A stretch of 64,000 bases of DNA from the NCBI GenBank assembly GCA_033964015.1, contig CM066913.1:24330790-24394789 (forward strand), given 5' to 3'. This document shows positions 31,555 through 42,596 of the stretch, piece after piece. Numbering within the stretch: the stretch's first letter is position 1; each line of letters opens with the position of its first letter. Both the position numbers and the translations under genes were made by a program. The DNA is from Scolanthus callimorphus (Eukaryota > Cnidaria > Anthozoa > Actiniaria > Edwardsiidae). The notes beneath the pieces were generated by a model that had not been told where the DNA came from, made no database searches, and saw nothing but the letters and a program-made list of their open reading frames with translations.

Positions 31555-31920
31555 TGTTGGTTTTAAAATTTGTTCTTTATGCCAAGAGTATTAATTTCGA
31601 TAAATTTACCACTGATAAGTAAATAGATTAGTTCACTAGTTATGACAGATTTTCACTTCTAAAATGTCAATCACGCCTTTGTAGGATTTATATAGCTCAT
31701 ATCGTCGACCGTGGTAGACACGCCGCATTTATAGTCATATATATCAACCATTTGCAAATCTACAATCATCGATCCTACTTGGTGCTGCGTAGACAAAGTA
31801 AGTCAACCTCATTATTAAACCATCGACAATGACTAAGTAAGCAAATCTATAAACTATGTTCTTGTGACAAATTATACTAGCTCGCGTGATTTCATATTCA
31901 TTTCAAGTGCAGCACGGGTA
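31555..31920 (+). repeat. Probable 3' LTR of BEL/Pao 1
   Basis: Begins TGTTGG just after a purine-rich AGGGGCCGGAA, the usual plus-strand primer layout. The 3' end is not fixed because the 5' LTR is missing for comparison. AT-rich, with no gene. Confidence 0.5.
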
Positions 31921-32300
31921 AAGCACTAAGTACAGACTTAATCTCGTTATATTGTACAACATTGGACGCCATATTATGCATTGATTTGTGGATATTGCGT
32001 ATAGGTCCGTTGTTATACAAACTTTGTATGATCATTCTTGCTAGAATTTGTAGCTATCATATTTGTTATCACAAAGTGTATATGCATGCGCACCGCCTAC
32101 GTGTAGTTCGGCTTAGTTTCCCAGTATTTGCCTACGGAGAGCAAATACCCCTGTGCCGCCTGCAAAACTATTACACTATATGTAACCTTTCGTTAGAAAG
32201 TTTAGACAGATAACAAGCAAGTGTTTCTGAGCAGAATTGACATAAAGCAGGAACTTTTTCTGACGAGAAATTCGTCTCAGACGAGTTTTCCGTCTCTAGT
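31921..32300. other. Spacer, nothing recognised
   Basis: AT-rich sequence between the LTR and the CRE satellite. CGAGAAATTCGTCTCAGACGAGTTTTCCGTCTC near 32260-32295 contains a small inverted pair around GACGAG. No coding or RNA feature is supported. Confidence 0.4.
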
Positions 32301-32507
32301 GTGAATACGGCTTACGATGCATACATCACGAGACAACTCTGGTGACCTAGACAATTCTACCCAAGTTTGGTTGTATAAGAGCCTTTCCTTTACGAGAAAT
32401 ACATTTTCAAGCACAGATGACGTCATCGGTGACGTCATATCATGTGATCACGTTGTTTTTCCCGCCTCTGGTGACTTATACAATTCCGCCCAAGTTTGGT
32501 TGTCTTA
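32301..32507. repeat. CRE-palindrome satellite, left portion
   Basis: Holds GATGACGTCATCGGTGACGT and the flanking words CTGGTGACCTAGACAATTCT, CCCAAGTTTGGTTGT and CCTTTACGAGA that recur at 38559-39320. It stops exactly at the TTA target duplication of the Harbinger element. Confidence 0.85.
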
Positions 32508-32672
32508 TGTGTGTTTATACTTGAGTATCTACCGATGTTGCGGTTGATTTTACCTCAACCCAAGTTACTGCCTAAGTGTTTACACTAGAAAATTTGACCC
32601 TAGTTCGTCTGTCAACGGCTTTCCCGGGTCACGTTTTAGCGGGAAAACGTTCTATGAGTTTACGATGACAAG

Positions 32673-33891
32673 ATGAACTTCAGATCAGTAGCTTGTCTAT
32701 TCTCGATTATTTCTTTCTCGTTTTTGGTACCTTTACGACGAGTTCGAGTCGCAAAGTTCAAAAGAATGTTATTGCTACACCATTTGCGAAAGACGGAAGA
32801 AGAAAACAGCTCATTTTGCTCGAGCTTACCGTCCGAAAGGCAGCTATAAACAATAGAAGACGGCAGCCTCGTCGAGCATGGATGTGGCAGAGAAAACCAA
32901 TATTGGTTTGAAAACCTGCTCCACGGAGCGTGCGTAGAAGAGTGGTGGAAAGAAAACTTCCGCATATCCCGACGAACATTTGAAGGCATTGTACGTATTG
33001 TAGAGAGAGATATGGAGAAGGAAGACACGAAGATGAGAGAAGCGATTCCTGTTCCCAAGCGGGTTGCGGTTGCTTTATGGAGACTGGCCACAGGGGACAG
33101 TTACCGATCTACAGGACTTCAATTCGGCATTGCTAGGTGTACTGCGATGCATATTCAGCACGAGTTTTGTGCAGCAATTGCTAAACTAGCTACAGATTTT
33201 ATCAAGTTCCCTGTTACTGAAGATAGCTAAATAGAATATCAGAGCTTTTGCAATAAGTCATTGTTTCCTCAAGTAGTTGGGGCAATAGACGGTAGTCACA
33301 TTCCCCTTAAAACATGCCCTGTAGATAAAAGAATCGACTACTTTAATCGAAAGCAGGACTATTCAATTGTAGTCCAAGCCGTGGCAGACGCTTCGTTTAG
33401 GTTTCTCGATGTGAGCGTAGGTTTTCCGGGCAGCCTACACGATGCCCGGATATTAGGAATGAGCAAACTTCACTGGAACGTCAGTCAAGGCAACTGGATG
33501 TCTGGTGGGCCAAGAAAGCAAATTGGGGGCTGTGAATTTGGCCCGCTTCTGGTCGGAGACTCTGCCTACGGGTTGTCGACATGGCTAATGAGGCCGTTCA
33601 AGCAAACACGAACCCTAACCCAAGATCAGAAAACTTGTCATAGAGCAAGCCTTTGGTATACTAAAAGGGCGCTGGCGCTGCTTATCAAAACCAACGGAGG
33701 AGAAAGTTAGCAGAGTACCCTTGACTGTGCTAGCATGTTGTGTGCTTCATAATATCTGTATTAATGTAGGAGACACATGTAATATCGAACCAGTACTAGA
33801 CGATAGTGATGACGAAGACGATGATGCGAATGGAGCTGCCCAGGTTGGAGCAGAAGCACTACAAGAAAACATTATGCACTATTTATCTTGA
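32673..33891 (+). pseudogene. Harbinger DDE transposase (nuclease), broken
   Basis: The N-terminal part contains RRQPRRAWMWQRKPI and, after a shift, the helix-turn-helix-like region FRISRRTFEGIVRIV and AIPVPKRVAVALWRLATG. After a TAA near 33230 the DDE_4 catalytic domain follows: VVGAIDGSHIPLK (first Asp), FNRKQDYSIVVQAVAD, FPGSLHDARIL, LLVGDSAYGLSTWLMRPF (second Asp). After a shift near 33640 come IEQAFGILKGRWR-type residues (catalytic Glu) and VLACCVLHNICI. It ends LQENIMHYLS with TGA at 33889-33891. It would cut and move the transposon together with the Myb-like partner. At least three frame breaks and one stop make it inactive. Confidence 0.9.
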
Positions 33892-34353
33892 ACCGCATAA
33901 TATCGTTTGCTTGGGGAAACAAGGAAAAAAAGAGACGTTTGCTATTTATACTGTTAAGTTAGCTTTGTTTGTGGAGCAAAATGAAGATTGCACTCTAATA
34001 ATTTTCCACATGTAGCAAGAACCACCCCATATATGCGAGAACATATAATATACTTTCACCTTAGGCTGAGTCAAAATTATTCACTTCTTGATTGGTTTCT
34101 TATATAAAAAATTTCAATCAAACAATTGGACCCAGATTAATTGTAAAAGGGTGACCATTAGAAATTTGGGGAGGGAGGTGTCAATCCCTCCCCCCCCCCC
34201 CCCCCCCCCCATAAAAAACAATCCTTCACATACAAGCTAGTAAAAAACATCATACAAATTCCGGAAACAAATTATAGTACAACCTCATCCCCGAAAAAAA
34301 AATGCGCAAACAATTGCCACTCCCCTCCCACAATTTCTAATGGTCTATGTAAT

Positions 34354-34455
34354 GTTTACAAAACGAGCTTGAGTGTTTTTATCGGCAGATAGAAACACGA
34401 GGCGAAGCCGAGTGTTTCTATCTGGCGATAAAACACGACAGCGAGTTTTGTAAAC
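34354..34455. repeat. Hairpin element, about 100 bp
   Basis: Near-perfect palindrome. GTTTACAAAACGAGC opens and GCGAGTTTTGTAAAC closes it, with GATAGAAACAC / GTGTTTCTATC inner arms around a GAGGCGAAGCCGAG loop. Confidence 0.85.
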
Positions 34456-35450
34456 TACTTCTAAAACGTTGCCAGTAAATATTCATATTCCAAGCTAGTT
34501 AAAAAAAAGGAAATAAATTTGTGAGAACTACTTAATTGAATTCGAGAATAAGAATCTGATATAGACTGTGGCTTCAAGTTGTATTGTGGCAAACAAAAGA
34601 TTGACAATGAGAGCTTTTCATTACGAATAGTGTATTTAGAGAGGCGTTCCGAATAATTGACATATCTTCTGTGTTGGGACAAAAGGTCTGTTCATAATTA
34701 CATGACTTTCAAAAAGAGAAGAATTCCCTTTGGAATAGCTGTCACTTATTTACCTATAATAATGATGAGCAAAGAAATGCCGTTCAAATGTCATAGACAA
34801 GAAAATGAATGTATTAGCGATACCAGCGATACCTATAATAATGCTAGGGCTTTCTGATTGGCTTTTGTAAAGAAAGGGCTATGTGATTAGTTTCGGGGGC
34901 AGTGTTTCCTATTGTTTTTTATTCTTTTTATGATTCAAATTTCTTTGACAAAATTTTTCTTTGTCATGCGCGTAATGCATCATATGCAATTTGCCCATTC
35001 ATTCTCGCTTAACAAAGCAGTGCGGTTCGTACGGACTCGCCAAGTAGAGTAAACTTGGACGGGTGAGTTAAATTCGTTTATCTGTGCGTGATTTTGAGCC
35101 CAATTCAAACCAAGTATTTCCCAGTAATTGTCAAAGATGTCCGTTTTGGCTCGTTTCACGAAATGTTCACAGAAGGGTGATCGGCACTGCCCGAGTCGTT
35201 GTTGGATGTTTAAATCATGGCCACCGAAAATTAATAAATGTGATAAATGAACTATCGTTTTTACAAAATGCACGTATTCATTTCTAACATGCGTTCTTTT
35301 TTCGTAGGTTACGGGAAAGGTGGAAATCATGACCACAGGGCGTTTGTAAGAGATGGGGTCTCCATGAATATTATCGGGGAAACATGCTGTTCTGGTGAGT
35401 TGTCCTATCATTACTGATGCTCAGTGAGCCAAACTTGATAGAGAACTGTG

Positions 35451-35519
35451 CTCACTGAACTGGATCTGATATAGAACTCTGACGTCACCGGAGTTCTATA
35501 TCAGATTCAGTTCAGTGCG
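35451..35519. repeat. Short hairpin with CRE-like centre
   Basis: Arms GATCTGATATAGAACTC and GAGTTCTATATCAGATTC, with TGACGTCACCG between them. Confidence 0.8.
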
Positions 35520-36035
35520 CAGCAGTTCTATATCGTTTCTGGCTGATTGAGCACCATTTTGATATGGCAACCATCAGAACAGCTGTTCCCTGAAAATATT
35601 CATGGACTCCCCAAAATGCTAATTTCTATCGGGGTATACAAACGGCCTTCATGGTCCTGATTTCCATTGTGTTTGCCTGATTGACTATTCATGAGTTTTA
35701 GAACCTTGGATAAAACATTTATGTTCAAATGGAATTGGAATTTTATCTCTATATCAGTAAATTGACCCTGCCGCTGCTGCTTTGGGGAGCAGGTATTTGG
35801 ATATTTTCTGAAAGTTCTACCAGCTACGATTGCACTTACTATTAATACGAAATTGTATATGATGCATTCTGCATTATTCGGCTTAACTCAACATGCCATT
35901 TTGATGCAAGTTCTATTCTAAAATCAACATGTATATTTGATCAATGCGAAATCTGGGCTAAAATGTTTTTAAAATCTCTTCAATATAGTTGAAAATATAA
36001 CAAACTCTTGATATATGAAGCAAGAAACAGGAATT

Positions 36036-36187
36036 TCTGCAGAAACCCATCTATGGGAAAAGCTGCATTTCCCATGGTAGAAGAATGGGAAGTGTTGGGA
36101 TTTCCCATGGCTATCCATGTGATTCCCAACACGTTCCATGCGTGTGACATGGGAAATTCAGCTTTTCCCATGGATGGATTTTGTAGA
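36036..36187. repeat. Hairpin element with TTCCCATGG repeats
   Basis: Inverted arms (CCATCTATGGGAAAAGCTGC against GCTTTTCCCATGGATGG), with inner GTGTTGGGA / TCCCAACAC pairing. About 150 bp. Confidence 0.85.
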
Positions 36188-36226
36188 CATTCCCTGTGAG
36201 AAGGTCCTCATTTTGTTCATTTTTAG

Positions 36227-37305
36227 TTAACTAGTTTTCTTTACAATATCGCTGAGCGTGTTCCCAAGCATTGCCAGCGCATCCTTGGCAAAGCTTTGCT
36301 GCTCCCGTTGCGCTAGACGGTCAGCTTCCATCATTCTCTCTAAGAATTTCTTGTCCCTTTCTTGAGACTTCTCTAAAAATGTGAGAATCTGGCTCTGTTC
36401 ACCCTCTTCCTTCCTCCGCCTCGGTCTTTTTCGGCTTCGCTTGTTTGCTTTTTTGGCAGGCGCCTTTCTTTGTTTTGGCCGCGCTTTTTCCCCTTCTTAC
36501 GGTTGATTCCCATTTCCCTCTCTAATTGTTCGATCTTTTCCTCTGTTAGCTCCTCATCAGAAAGTCAACAGATTGAGATTGGGCCGCTATTTTGCTTTGG
36601 GGCTAGTTCCTCCTCCGCTCTGATTTCCCTTGCTATCTCTCTTTCGATATCATCGGAACTACTCTCCAGCACGTTGCGCGGTCGACAGAGTCGCGTGTTC
36701 CGAGGATCTCATCAAGTTCCTTGTAGTGCTTTGGAAGATTTTCCTCGTCCAATTCCTCCTCGTGATCTCCACCGCCACCTTTCCCGTAGCCTGTCGATCG
36801 GAATCTATCTTTGGCGGTCTTGCTTCTTTGTAAGATTTGACATCTTTTCTTTGCACTGCTTGGGAGTCTTCTCGCTTTGTATTTTTTCCCTCGCACAGCG
36901 CTCCTTTAATTGCAGAGCTATAGCCTTCCATTCTGGAGACGAGAAGGCTTTATATCGGAGCCTTTCTTCATTCTCCCCATACAGCTCTATCAGAAGCGTT
37001 TCTTCTGTTTCGGACCAGCGACATGGTTTGGGTTTTTCCTTGCCTTTCGTTTCCTCAGCTGAAGAGGAGCTCGAGGACGACGGCAATACACTGGACTGAC
37101 TAGAACCTGGCGTAGGTGAACATCCCTGAGGCGGATATCCAGGAACACGGACCGTAGTTTTCCATAGTTTCCGTAGTTGAACGCTCGGCCTGTCGGAAGC
37201 TAAATCCCTGACCGTAGCCGTAATATATATGGAGGCTGCCCGTAGGGAAGGCTTGCGAGGTCGGACTCGGAGTCGAGGAGTTTCTGGTAGGAAAGGTATA
37301 AACAT
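36227..37305 (-). pseudogene. Harbinger Myb/SANT-like (MADF-type) accessory protein, frameshifted
   Basis: On the - strand: a Ser-rich N-terminal region (SSSSSSSAEETKGKEK), then the trihelix/Myb-like domain CRWSETEETLLIELYGENEE, EWKAIALQLKERC and TPKQCKEKMSNLTKK (37040-36845). After a shift near 36830 come YKELDEILGTRDS and an acidic stretch. A strongly basic segment (KKQTKRSRKRPRRRKEE) and a C-terminal coiled coil (EKSQERDKKFLERMMEADRL) end with a TAA at 36227-36229. In active Harbingers this partner carries the transposase into the nucleus and binds transposon ends. More than one frame break is present, and the 5' end may be an unseen exon. Confidence 0.8.
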
Positions 37306-37483
37306 TCAATTTAATACTGCAATCAATACCTTTCAGTCCAAGTAATCCAGCTGAATATTATCGTTTTTGTTACCTGATGCCAGCTTCATCGACTTGATGT
37401 TGATTTTCCGCGTTATTCATTCTGTACGTCATATAAATATAGAGAAAATCTATTGCTTACGTTCAGTTCGAGAGAGTACAGCA

Positions 37484-38289
37484 CGGCAGGTCCAAAATGC
37501 AGACTGAAAAATGCATACCGGAAAATGCATACCAGGTCTCTTCTCTCTGAAAGCACAAAAGAACCTAGTTTTATGTCATTGTTTGACGGTATGGCTACAA
37601 TAGCACATAAATTTTATTACAACATTGCCAATCTGCCGTAAAGGTGAAATATGCAATTAAAGAATTTTGAACTGTCAGGATGCCTCAAGGTTGCGTTACT
37701 ATACGCGGTTTTTATCTTTTACATCTCAAGGGGTTTCATTTTCATCTCCGATCTTACACACACATTTCAGGAATTTCCATAGAAAAGAAACGATTTGATG
37801 CTTTTAGCGCTATTTTAGCTTACATTTTACAACTACGATTCAATATGTTTTAGGTGTGCTTTTGATACAAAATATCTATCTGGTATACAGCAGAGCTGTC
37901 AAAACATAAGAAGCCGGCGACCGGCGGCTACTTTTTGCCCAATGTGAGAAACGTTCGAACCACATAAGCCTGAAGCTCACCTCAGTCATTGTTTGCTAAA
38001 ATAAAATAAAACTGGAATCCTTGAGTCTGAGTCAGAATTGGCTTGGCGACGAAACTCTTGTTGCTTTGAAGCTACGAAATTGCATGTCGGTTTTTCTTTG
38101 CAGCCTCTGCTACTCTTTTTGAACAGCCGTCTACTTCAAAACATTATGTCGGGATATGAAAATCTATCGAGGATGTAAAAATCTATCGGCCTTGTCGGGC
38201 CAGTGACAATCTATTTGCATTTTCCAGTCTGCATTTTCTGGTCTGCATTTTCCGGTCTGCATTTTTCAGTCTGCATTTTGGACCTGCCG
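37484..38289. mobile_element. Mutator-like foldback element, 806 bp, 10-bp target duplication
   Basis: Starts CGGCAGGTCCAAAATGCAGA and ends with the reverse complement (TTTGGACCTGCCG at 38289). GAGTACAGCA occurs on both sides (37474-37483 and 38290-38299). Sub-repeats of the type (C/G)AAAATGCAGAC(T/C)GG lie in both arms. Ten-base duplications fit MULE elements. No transposase is present. It is nested in the Harbinger element. Confidence 0.88.
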
Positions 38290-38558
38290 GAGTACAGCAA
38301 CCTACACGAGTCTCGTGTGTGTGTTGAGCAATACTACTATGGCACGTGTTGATGCTTGGCTGTCATCGCCTTTCACTTCAACCTCAGTTAGCGCTCTCAA
38401 CCCAGCAGTTGGAGTTGGGATGGTTCGGATTAACTGAACCGTGGTTGATTTTCTTTTGTATTCGCCGGCACTTCGGAGGTGTGTTTACACACACAACATG
38501 ACAACCTAGGTTCGGTTAAGCCTCAACCTAGGTAGAAAACTCAAGTATAAACACAGCA

Positions 38559-39320
38559 TTAGAGTCTTCCCAGTTTACGAGATATTATTATTTCAAGCAT
38601 AGATGACGTCATCGATGACGTCGCATCTCGTGACCAATTTATTTCGATCCTCTGGTCACCTACACAATTTTACCCACGTTCTTGTTGTTTTAGAGTCTTC
38701 CCTTCACGAGATATTAATTTTTTCAAGCATAGATGACGTCATCGATGACGTCACATAACGTGACCACTTTACTTCGCTCATCTGGCGACCTAAACAACAC
38801 AACACTAGAGATATTATTATATCAAGCATAGATGACGTCATCGATGACGTCACATCTCGTGACCAATTTATTTCGATCCTCTGGTCACCTAGACAATTTT
38901 ACCCACCTTCTTGTTGTTTTAGAGTCTTCCCTTCACGAGATATTAATTTTTCAAGCATAGATGACGTCATCGATGACGTCACATAACGTGACCACTTTAC
39001 TTCGCTCATCTGGCGACCTAAACAACACTACCCAGTTGTTTTAGAGTCTTTCCTTCATGAGATATGAATTTCTCAATTATTGATGACGTCACATCACGTG
39101 ACCATTTTAATTCGCTCACCTGGTGACCTAGACTACACTATCCAGGTTTGGTTGTTTTAGAATCTTCCCTTCACGAGATACTTAATTTTTCAAGCATGGA
39201 TGACGTCATCGATGACGTCACATCACGTGACTCGCATCTGGTGGCCAAGACTACACTACCCAAGTTTGGTTGTTTTAGGGTCTTCCCTTCACGAGTCATT
39301 AAGACAGGTTATTTTACAAC
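38559..39320. repeat. CRE-palindrome satellite, right portion
   Basis: About six units of roughly 100-130 bp. Most contain GATGACGTCATCGATGACGT (38604, 38733, 38831, 38961, 39199); one shortened unit is at 39081. Units at 38604 and 38831 share TCTCGTGACCAATTTATTTC, and those at 38733 and 38961 share ATAACGTGACCACTTTACTT, giving a dimer period near 228 bp. A CACGTGAC box follows in several units. Confidence 0.93.
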
Positions 39321-40186
39321 TTCGAGCAATTTCGATCCTAATTTGTAGATCTGTGGTCCACATTTCGGGGACTTTCGATTTTACCCCTAAAAGGTACCTA
39401 AAATGGCGTCGCGTAGTTGATTTTGACTCCTAAAAGGTACCAACAAGACGTATTTTCCCTGGTAATTTTCTCTCGTATTTTTTACGAGGGAAAATACGCC
39501 TAAAATTCAGGCCAACAAGTGTGATTTGCTTGATTTGCTAGAACGGACTCTAAACAGGTACCTATCTAAAAAAAATTTCGAATTTTACCCCCTAAAAGGT
39601 ACCAGAGGCCTGATTTTAAACCCTAAAAGGTACGACCAGCCCCCCGCCTATCTGTAAAAAAAATAAATTATTTTTTCAGCTTCCTCAGGAATTTTTTTAC
39701 CGGCGCGATAATACACGAACACTACCATGAAGACCTTTGAAATGAGACTAAGTTCAAAGCAACAACTTTCTTTTTTTCGAGTAACAAGATTTTTTGCCGC
39801 TTTCTGGCAAATTGCTCGAAGTTCTAAAAAAATCTGTCTAATTTCTCAATCTTTGATCATGTCATCGATGATGTCACGTCACGTGACGTGTTTCAACACC
39901 CCCCTTGTATAGCATAGACAAAATATCCCAAGTATGGTTGTCTTAGCATGTTCCCTTGAGGAGAAACGATTTTTCTTTGTATACCACAGGGATCCCATGT
40001 ATACATGGACGGACGGCGTACGCTAAAAAAAATTATATCTCAGGAAGGGAACCACCTATGGCAACCAAACTTGGACACATTCATCTTTTGGGCGATACCG
40101 TCAATGACATGAGCAAAATGAGCGAAAGCCCGTGTGACGTTTCAAAATCAACTCCATAGTTATGCATCAGTCAATAGGCCATGTTC
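39321..40186. repeat. Degenerate repeat region with CCTAAAAGGTACC words
   Basis: CCTAAAAGGTAC occurs at about 39384, 39428, 39588 and 39623, with a related ACAGGTACC at 39556. An ACGAGGGAAAATACG / CGTATTTTCCCT inverted pair lies at 39449-39500. Further decayed satellite words (GATGTCACGTCACGTGACGT near 39867, AGTATGGTTGTCTTA near 39931) continue to about 40160. No gene. Confidence 0.6.
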
Positions 40187-40324
40187 GAATTACGCTCCAA
40201 TGCCTACAAACAATAACCTCATGTCGAGGTTTTCTTCTAAAATTACTGTAAATGTATTAGAACTTGGAGAAAGCCTCGATTTGAAGCTTGTAAGATTTTT
40301 CTTGTGAGCATTGGAGCGTAATTC
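40187..40324. repeat. Foldback element (18-bp inverted ends)
   Basis: GAATTACGCTCCAATGC at the left and GCATTGGAGCGTAATTC at the right. Confidence 0.85.
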
Positions 40325-41353
40325 TTGGGTTTCATATGACGTCACATCCGCTTTTTAGAGCCTCATTAAAAATTCAGCTGGAGGTCAAACGTCCGTGCCT
40401 GCAGTGCTTTTCGAGATGGAAAACTGTGAAAAAGTTATCTCCTCGCGTTGTTTCTGATTCTACAAGTTGGGTAAACAGATAAACAGATGTCTTTAGATTG
40501 CCCAAAACAGACAGCAAGAAATACAAACTCTGAAAACAATCGAAATGGTCCAAACGACTCCAGAAAAGCAGCCGAAAAGCGCCGTGGCCTCGAGAACTTG
40601 TTGTGGCCAAGTGAAAGTGATTCATGAAGATATATGTATTTGAAATTAAGTTTAAATGAGTTTGGTAGCTATACAGATGAATTAGGGAATCATAAAGGAT
40701 TTACACAAAACCACCAGGACTATGGATGAATTGGTTTCTCATTTGATACACGGATAAATCACATGAAGTTCGCTTCAAACAATCCGAGCAGGTAGGCAAA
40801 AATGAAAGTTTGTCAAACATTTAAGTTACAAGCATAGGCTTCCCAGGATCATTGAGCGAACTTTAGAGTTGATAGTTTGCAGTTTTATAGTGTCGCTGTG
40901 TGAAGTTTGACTGAGTTCGATGAGCGCTAAAATATGAGTACCGTCTACGAAAAATAAAAAAGTTTGAAAAATACCCTTATCTAGTCCTTTAGTACTTTAA
41001 TAAATCACTACTAGCATTTATTCGGTCAGAAATACACTTTTAAGTGAGTTTTAGCCAATTTTATTGTCACCTCTCACACTACTATATGTTCTGGAAGGCT
41101 ACAAACTGCAAAATTCCGAACGCTCAGCGATCCACAAATTTCCCTCGATTTTTTCCCAAAAATCACCGTCGCTTGCTCAAACAAACCTCGCATAATAAAA
41201 GTACAACTATTCAGCTTTCTTGTTTACCTTTTTCGTGGAAATCAAACCCTCTCTGAATGATATAAATGGCGAATCTTTTCAGCCTCGTCCATTCGTCCTG
41301 AGAGCAATGGCGGCCCCACCAGTAAAGTCCGTTCCAAACACAAACCGTTGAGA
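40325..41353. other. Spacer, no gene or repeat recognised
   Basis: Stop-rich AT-biased sequence on both strands, with only short chance frames. CATATGACGTCACATCCG near 40335 is another CRE-type octamer. Confidence 0.4.
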
Positions 41354-41552
41354 CATTTTTTCTCTCGTCGAGGGGTGGGCCAGACATTGTCTCAGGCTCT
41401 AGTCACTTCCCGTCCTAGACCCGGTAAAACTTTTGTTGCGCGTGATCGTTGGATTTGAATGAATCAAGTCTATCTCGCCGGTCACGCATTCGCGCGCAAC
41501 AAAAGTTTTACGCAACAAATGTCTGGCCCACCCCTCGACGAGAGAAAAAATG
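41354..41552. repeat. Foldback element, 35-bp inverted ends
   Basis: CATTTTTTCTCTCGTCGAGG...GGGCCAGACATT is mirrored by AATGTCTGGCCC...CGAGAGAAAAAATG. An inner pair AAAACTTTTGTTGCGCG / CGCGCAACAAAAGTTTT makes a second stem. Confidence 0.9.
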
Positions 41553-41652
41553 TTGAAGTTTTGCTCGTGAACTTCAGAAAACTTCTTCATCTTGACCTCC
41601 AGTTGATTCAGACCTGAAGCAAAATTACGCGCAAAAGTCACGTGATTGGGCT

Positions 41653-41797
41653 ATTCCAGCGGTGACCATGCCCCCCCCCCCCCCCCCCCATTTCATTTCT
41701 GAAAACTCCCCGCCCCCGGGCTAGCAAAAATGCAAAATACCCCAGGGCGGGGAACACAAATATCGGAAATTTAAAATGCCCCTTGTCACCGCTGGAA
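41653..41797. repeat. Foldback element with poly-C
   Basis: TTCCAGCGGTGACCATG and its mirror GTCACCGCTGGAA bound a G/C-rich centre with a run of 19 C at about 41671-41689. Confidence 0.7.
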
Positions 41798-42119
41798 TTC
41801 ACTGATACATTATGCCTAGACGTTATTTCCTTCGGCCCGCGCAGGAGCTCCGCTATAAAAGAAATAGAACACATTGGTCATATTTTTTGGTCGAACAACC
41901 AATAACTGTGGACACACTCGTCCCAGGCTATTTCTTAATTAAATAGTGAGTACGGTTGATAAGCGAACGCCAAGAGTACGAAAACACCTCAACGCCTCTT
42001 CACATGTAAATACCTAATCTACCTTAAATACCCAAATCCCATGATAATAATACCGTCTAGAGAATATTTTTTTTGCTACTGTTTTCTAAGCGCGAAAAAA
42101 TTCATTTGCCCGCCGCCTT

Positions 42120-42252
42120 GCAGTTGATGTCATCAATGGTTTACCTGTGGCTCTTTCAGCAGCCTTGTCTCGCGGGCTCATCTCCAAACATTCGTTTCAA
42201 TATGGCGTCCATTAGTTGTTGATAAAGTTTGTCGAACTAAACTCGCTTCAGC
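42120..42252 (+). promoter_or_regulatory. Probable 5' UTR / core promoter region of ELOF1
   Basis: Sequence directly upstream of the ELOF1 start codon. It is TATA-less, with CAATATGGCGTCCATT (a YY1-type AAGATGGCG-like word) at 42198-42213. Placed by position; no direct start-site evidence. Confidence 0.4.
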
Positions 42253-42365
42253 ATGGGAAGAAGACGTTCAAAGCGAAAACCAGCCCCCAAAATGCGAAAG
42301 GAACCTCTCGACACACAGTTCAACTGCCCTTTCTGTAACCACGAAAAGTCTTGCGAGGTCAAATT
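42253..42365 (+). CDS. ELOF1: ELOF1, exon 1 coding part (transcription elongation factor 1)
   Basis: ELOF1/Elf1 is a small zinc-binding protein that rides with RNA polymerase II near the DNA entry tunnel, supports elongation through nucleosomes and takes part in transcription-coupled repair. Exon 1 starts [20 protein letters not shown], the strongly conserved basic N-terminus, and continues through the first zinc-ribbon pair ([14 protein letters not shown]). It ends at phase 2 before GTGAGT at 42366. With exons 2 and 3 the frame is 249 nt (82 residues plus stop), against 83 residues in human, and no residue of the family core is missing. Intron 1 is 4.76 kb. This is the only host gene in the window that I judge functional. 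Confidence 0.95.
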
Positions 42366-42596
42366 GTGAGTAAATTCGAACGTTCTAACTTCAATTCAAA
42401 GCGTCAAAATGCACAAAATAATAGCGTAGAATAAAAAATGCACAAAATAATAGCGTAGAATTCAATACAGGCATATCTATTTTAGTTGCTTCAGTTTTCA
42501 TTATTGTAAATGCCAACAGTATTTATCTATCTCTGTAATATCACAAAATTAGCTGAACTAAGTGATTCTTAAAATCTAAAACGGCATTTAAGGTAC

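Larger units (their letters stand above)
17783..31920 (+). mobile_element. BEL/Pao LTR retrotransposon 1, twice interrupted, 5' end missing
   Basis: Domain order is gag with zinc knuckles (17783-18770), aspartic protease (18870-19990, duplicated), reverse transcriptase (20043-21070), RNase H (21071-21754) and integrase. The integrase lies in three pieces: 22200-22564, 27932-28250 and 30965-31441. The pieces rejoin in phase when the insertions at 22565-27931 and 28251-30934 are removed. A polypurine-like AGGGGCCGGAA at 31544-31554 precedes a TGTTGG that probably starts the 3' LTR. The 5' LTR and start of gag are absent, because the element abuts the PIN-like gene at about 17775. It is inactive. 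Confidence 0.85.
32508..38558. mobile_element. PIF/Harbinger DNA transposon, 6.05 kb, with TTA target duplication
   Basis: Starts TGTGTGTTTATACTTGAG at 32508 and ends with the inverted counterpart CTCAAGTATAAACACAGCA at 38558. TTA flanks both sides (32505-32507 and 38559-38561). Harbinger elements have 3-bp TTA/TAA duplications and carry two genes, a DDE transposase and a Myb/SANT-like protein; both are present here (32673-33891 + and 36227-37305 -). The site hit is inside a satellite unit whose words continue on both sides. A Mutator-like foldback element and several hairpins lie inside. Both genes are broken. Confidence 0.92.

Noticed and set aside
34188..34210. Poly-C run (also 41671-41689)
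   Set aside because: Simple sequence without further structure; kept only as part of surrounding elements.
38559..39320. CRISPR-like spaced repeats
   Set aside because: Units are contiguous satellite in a eukaryotic context, with no unique spacers of constant length and no cas genes.
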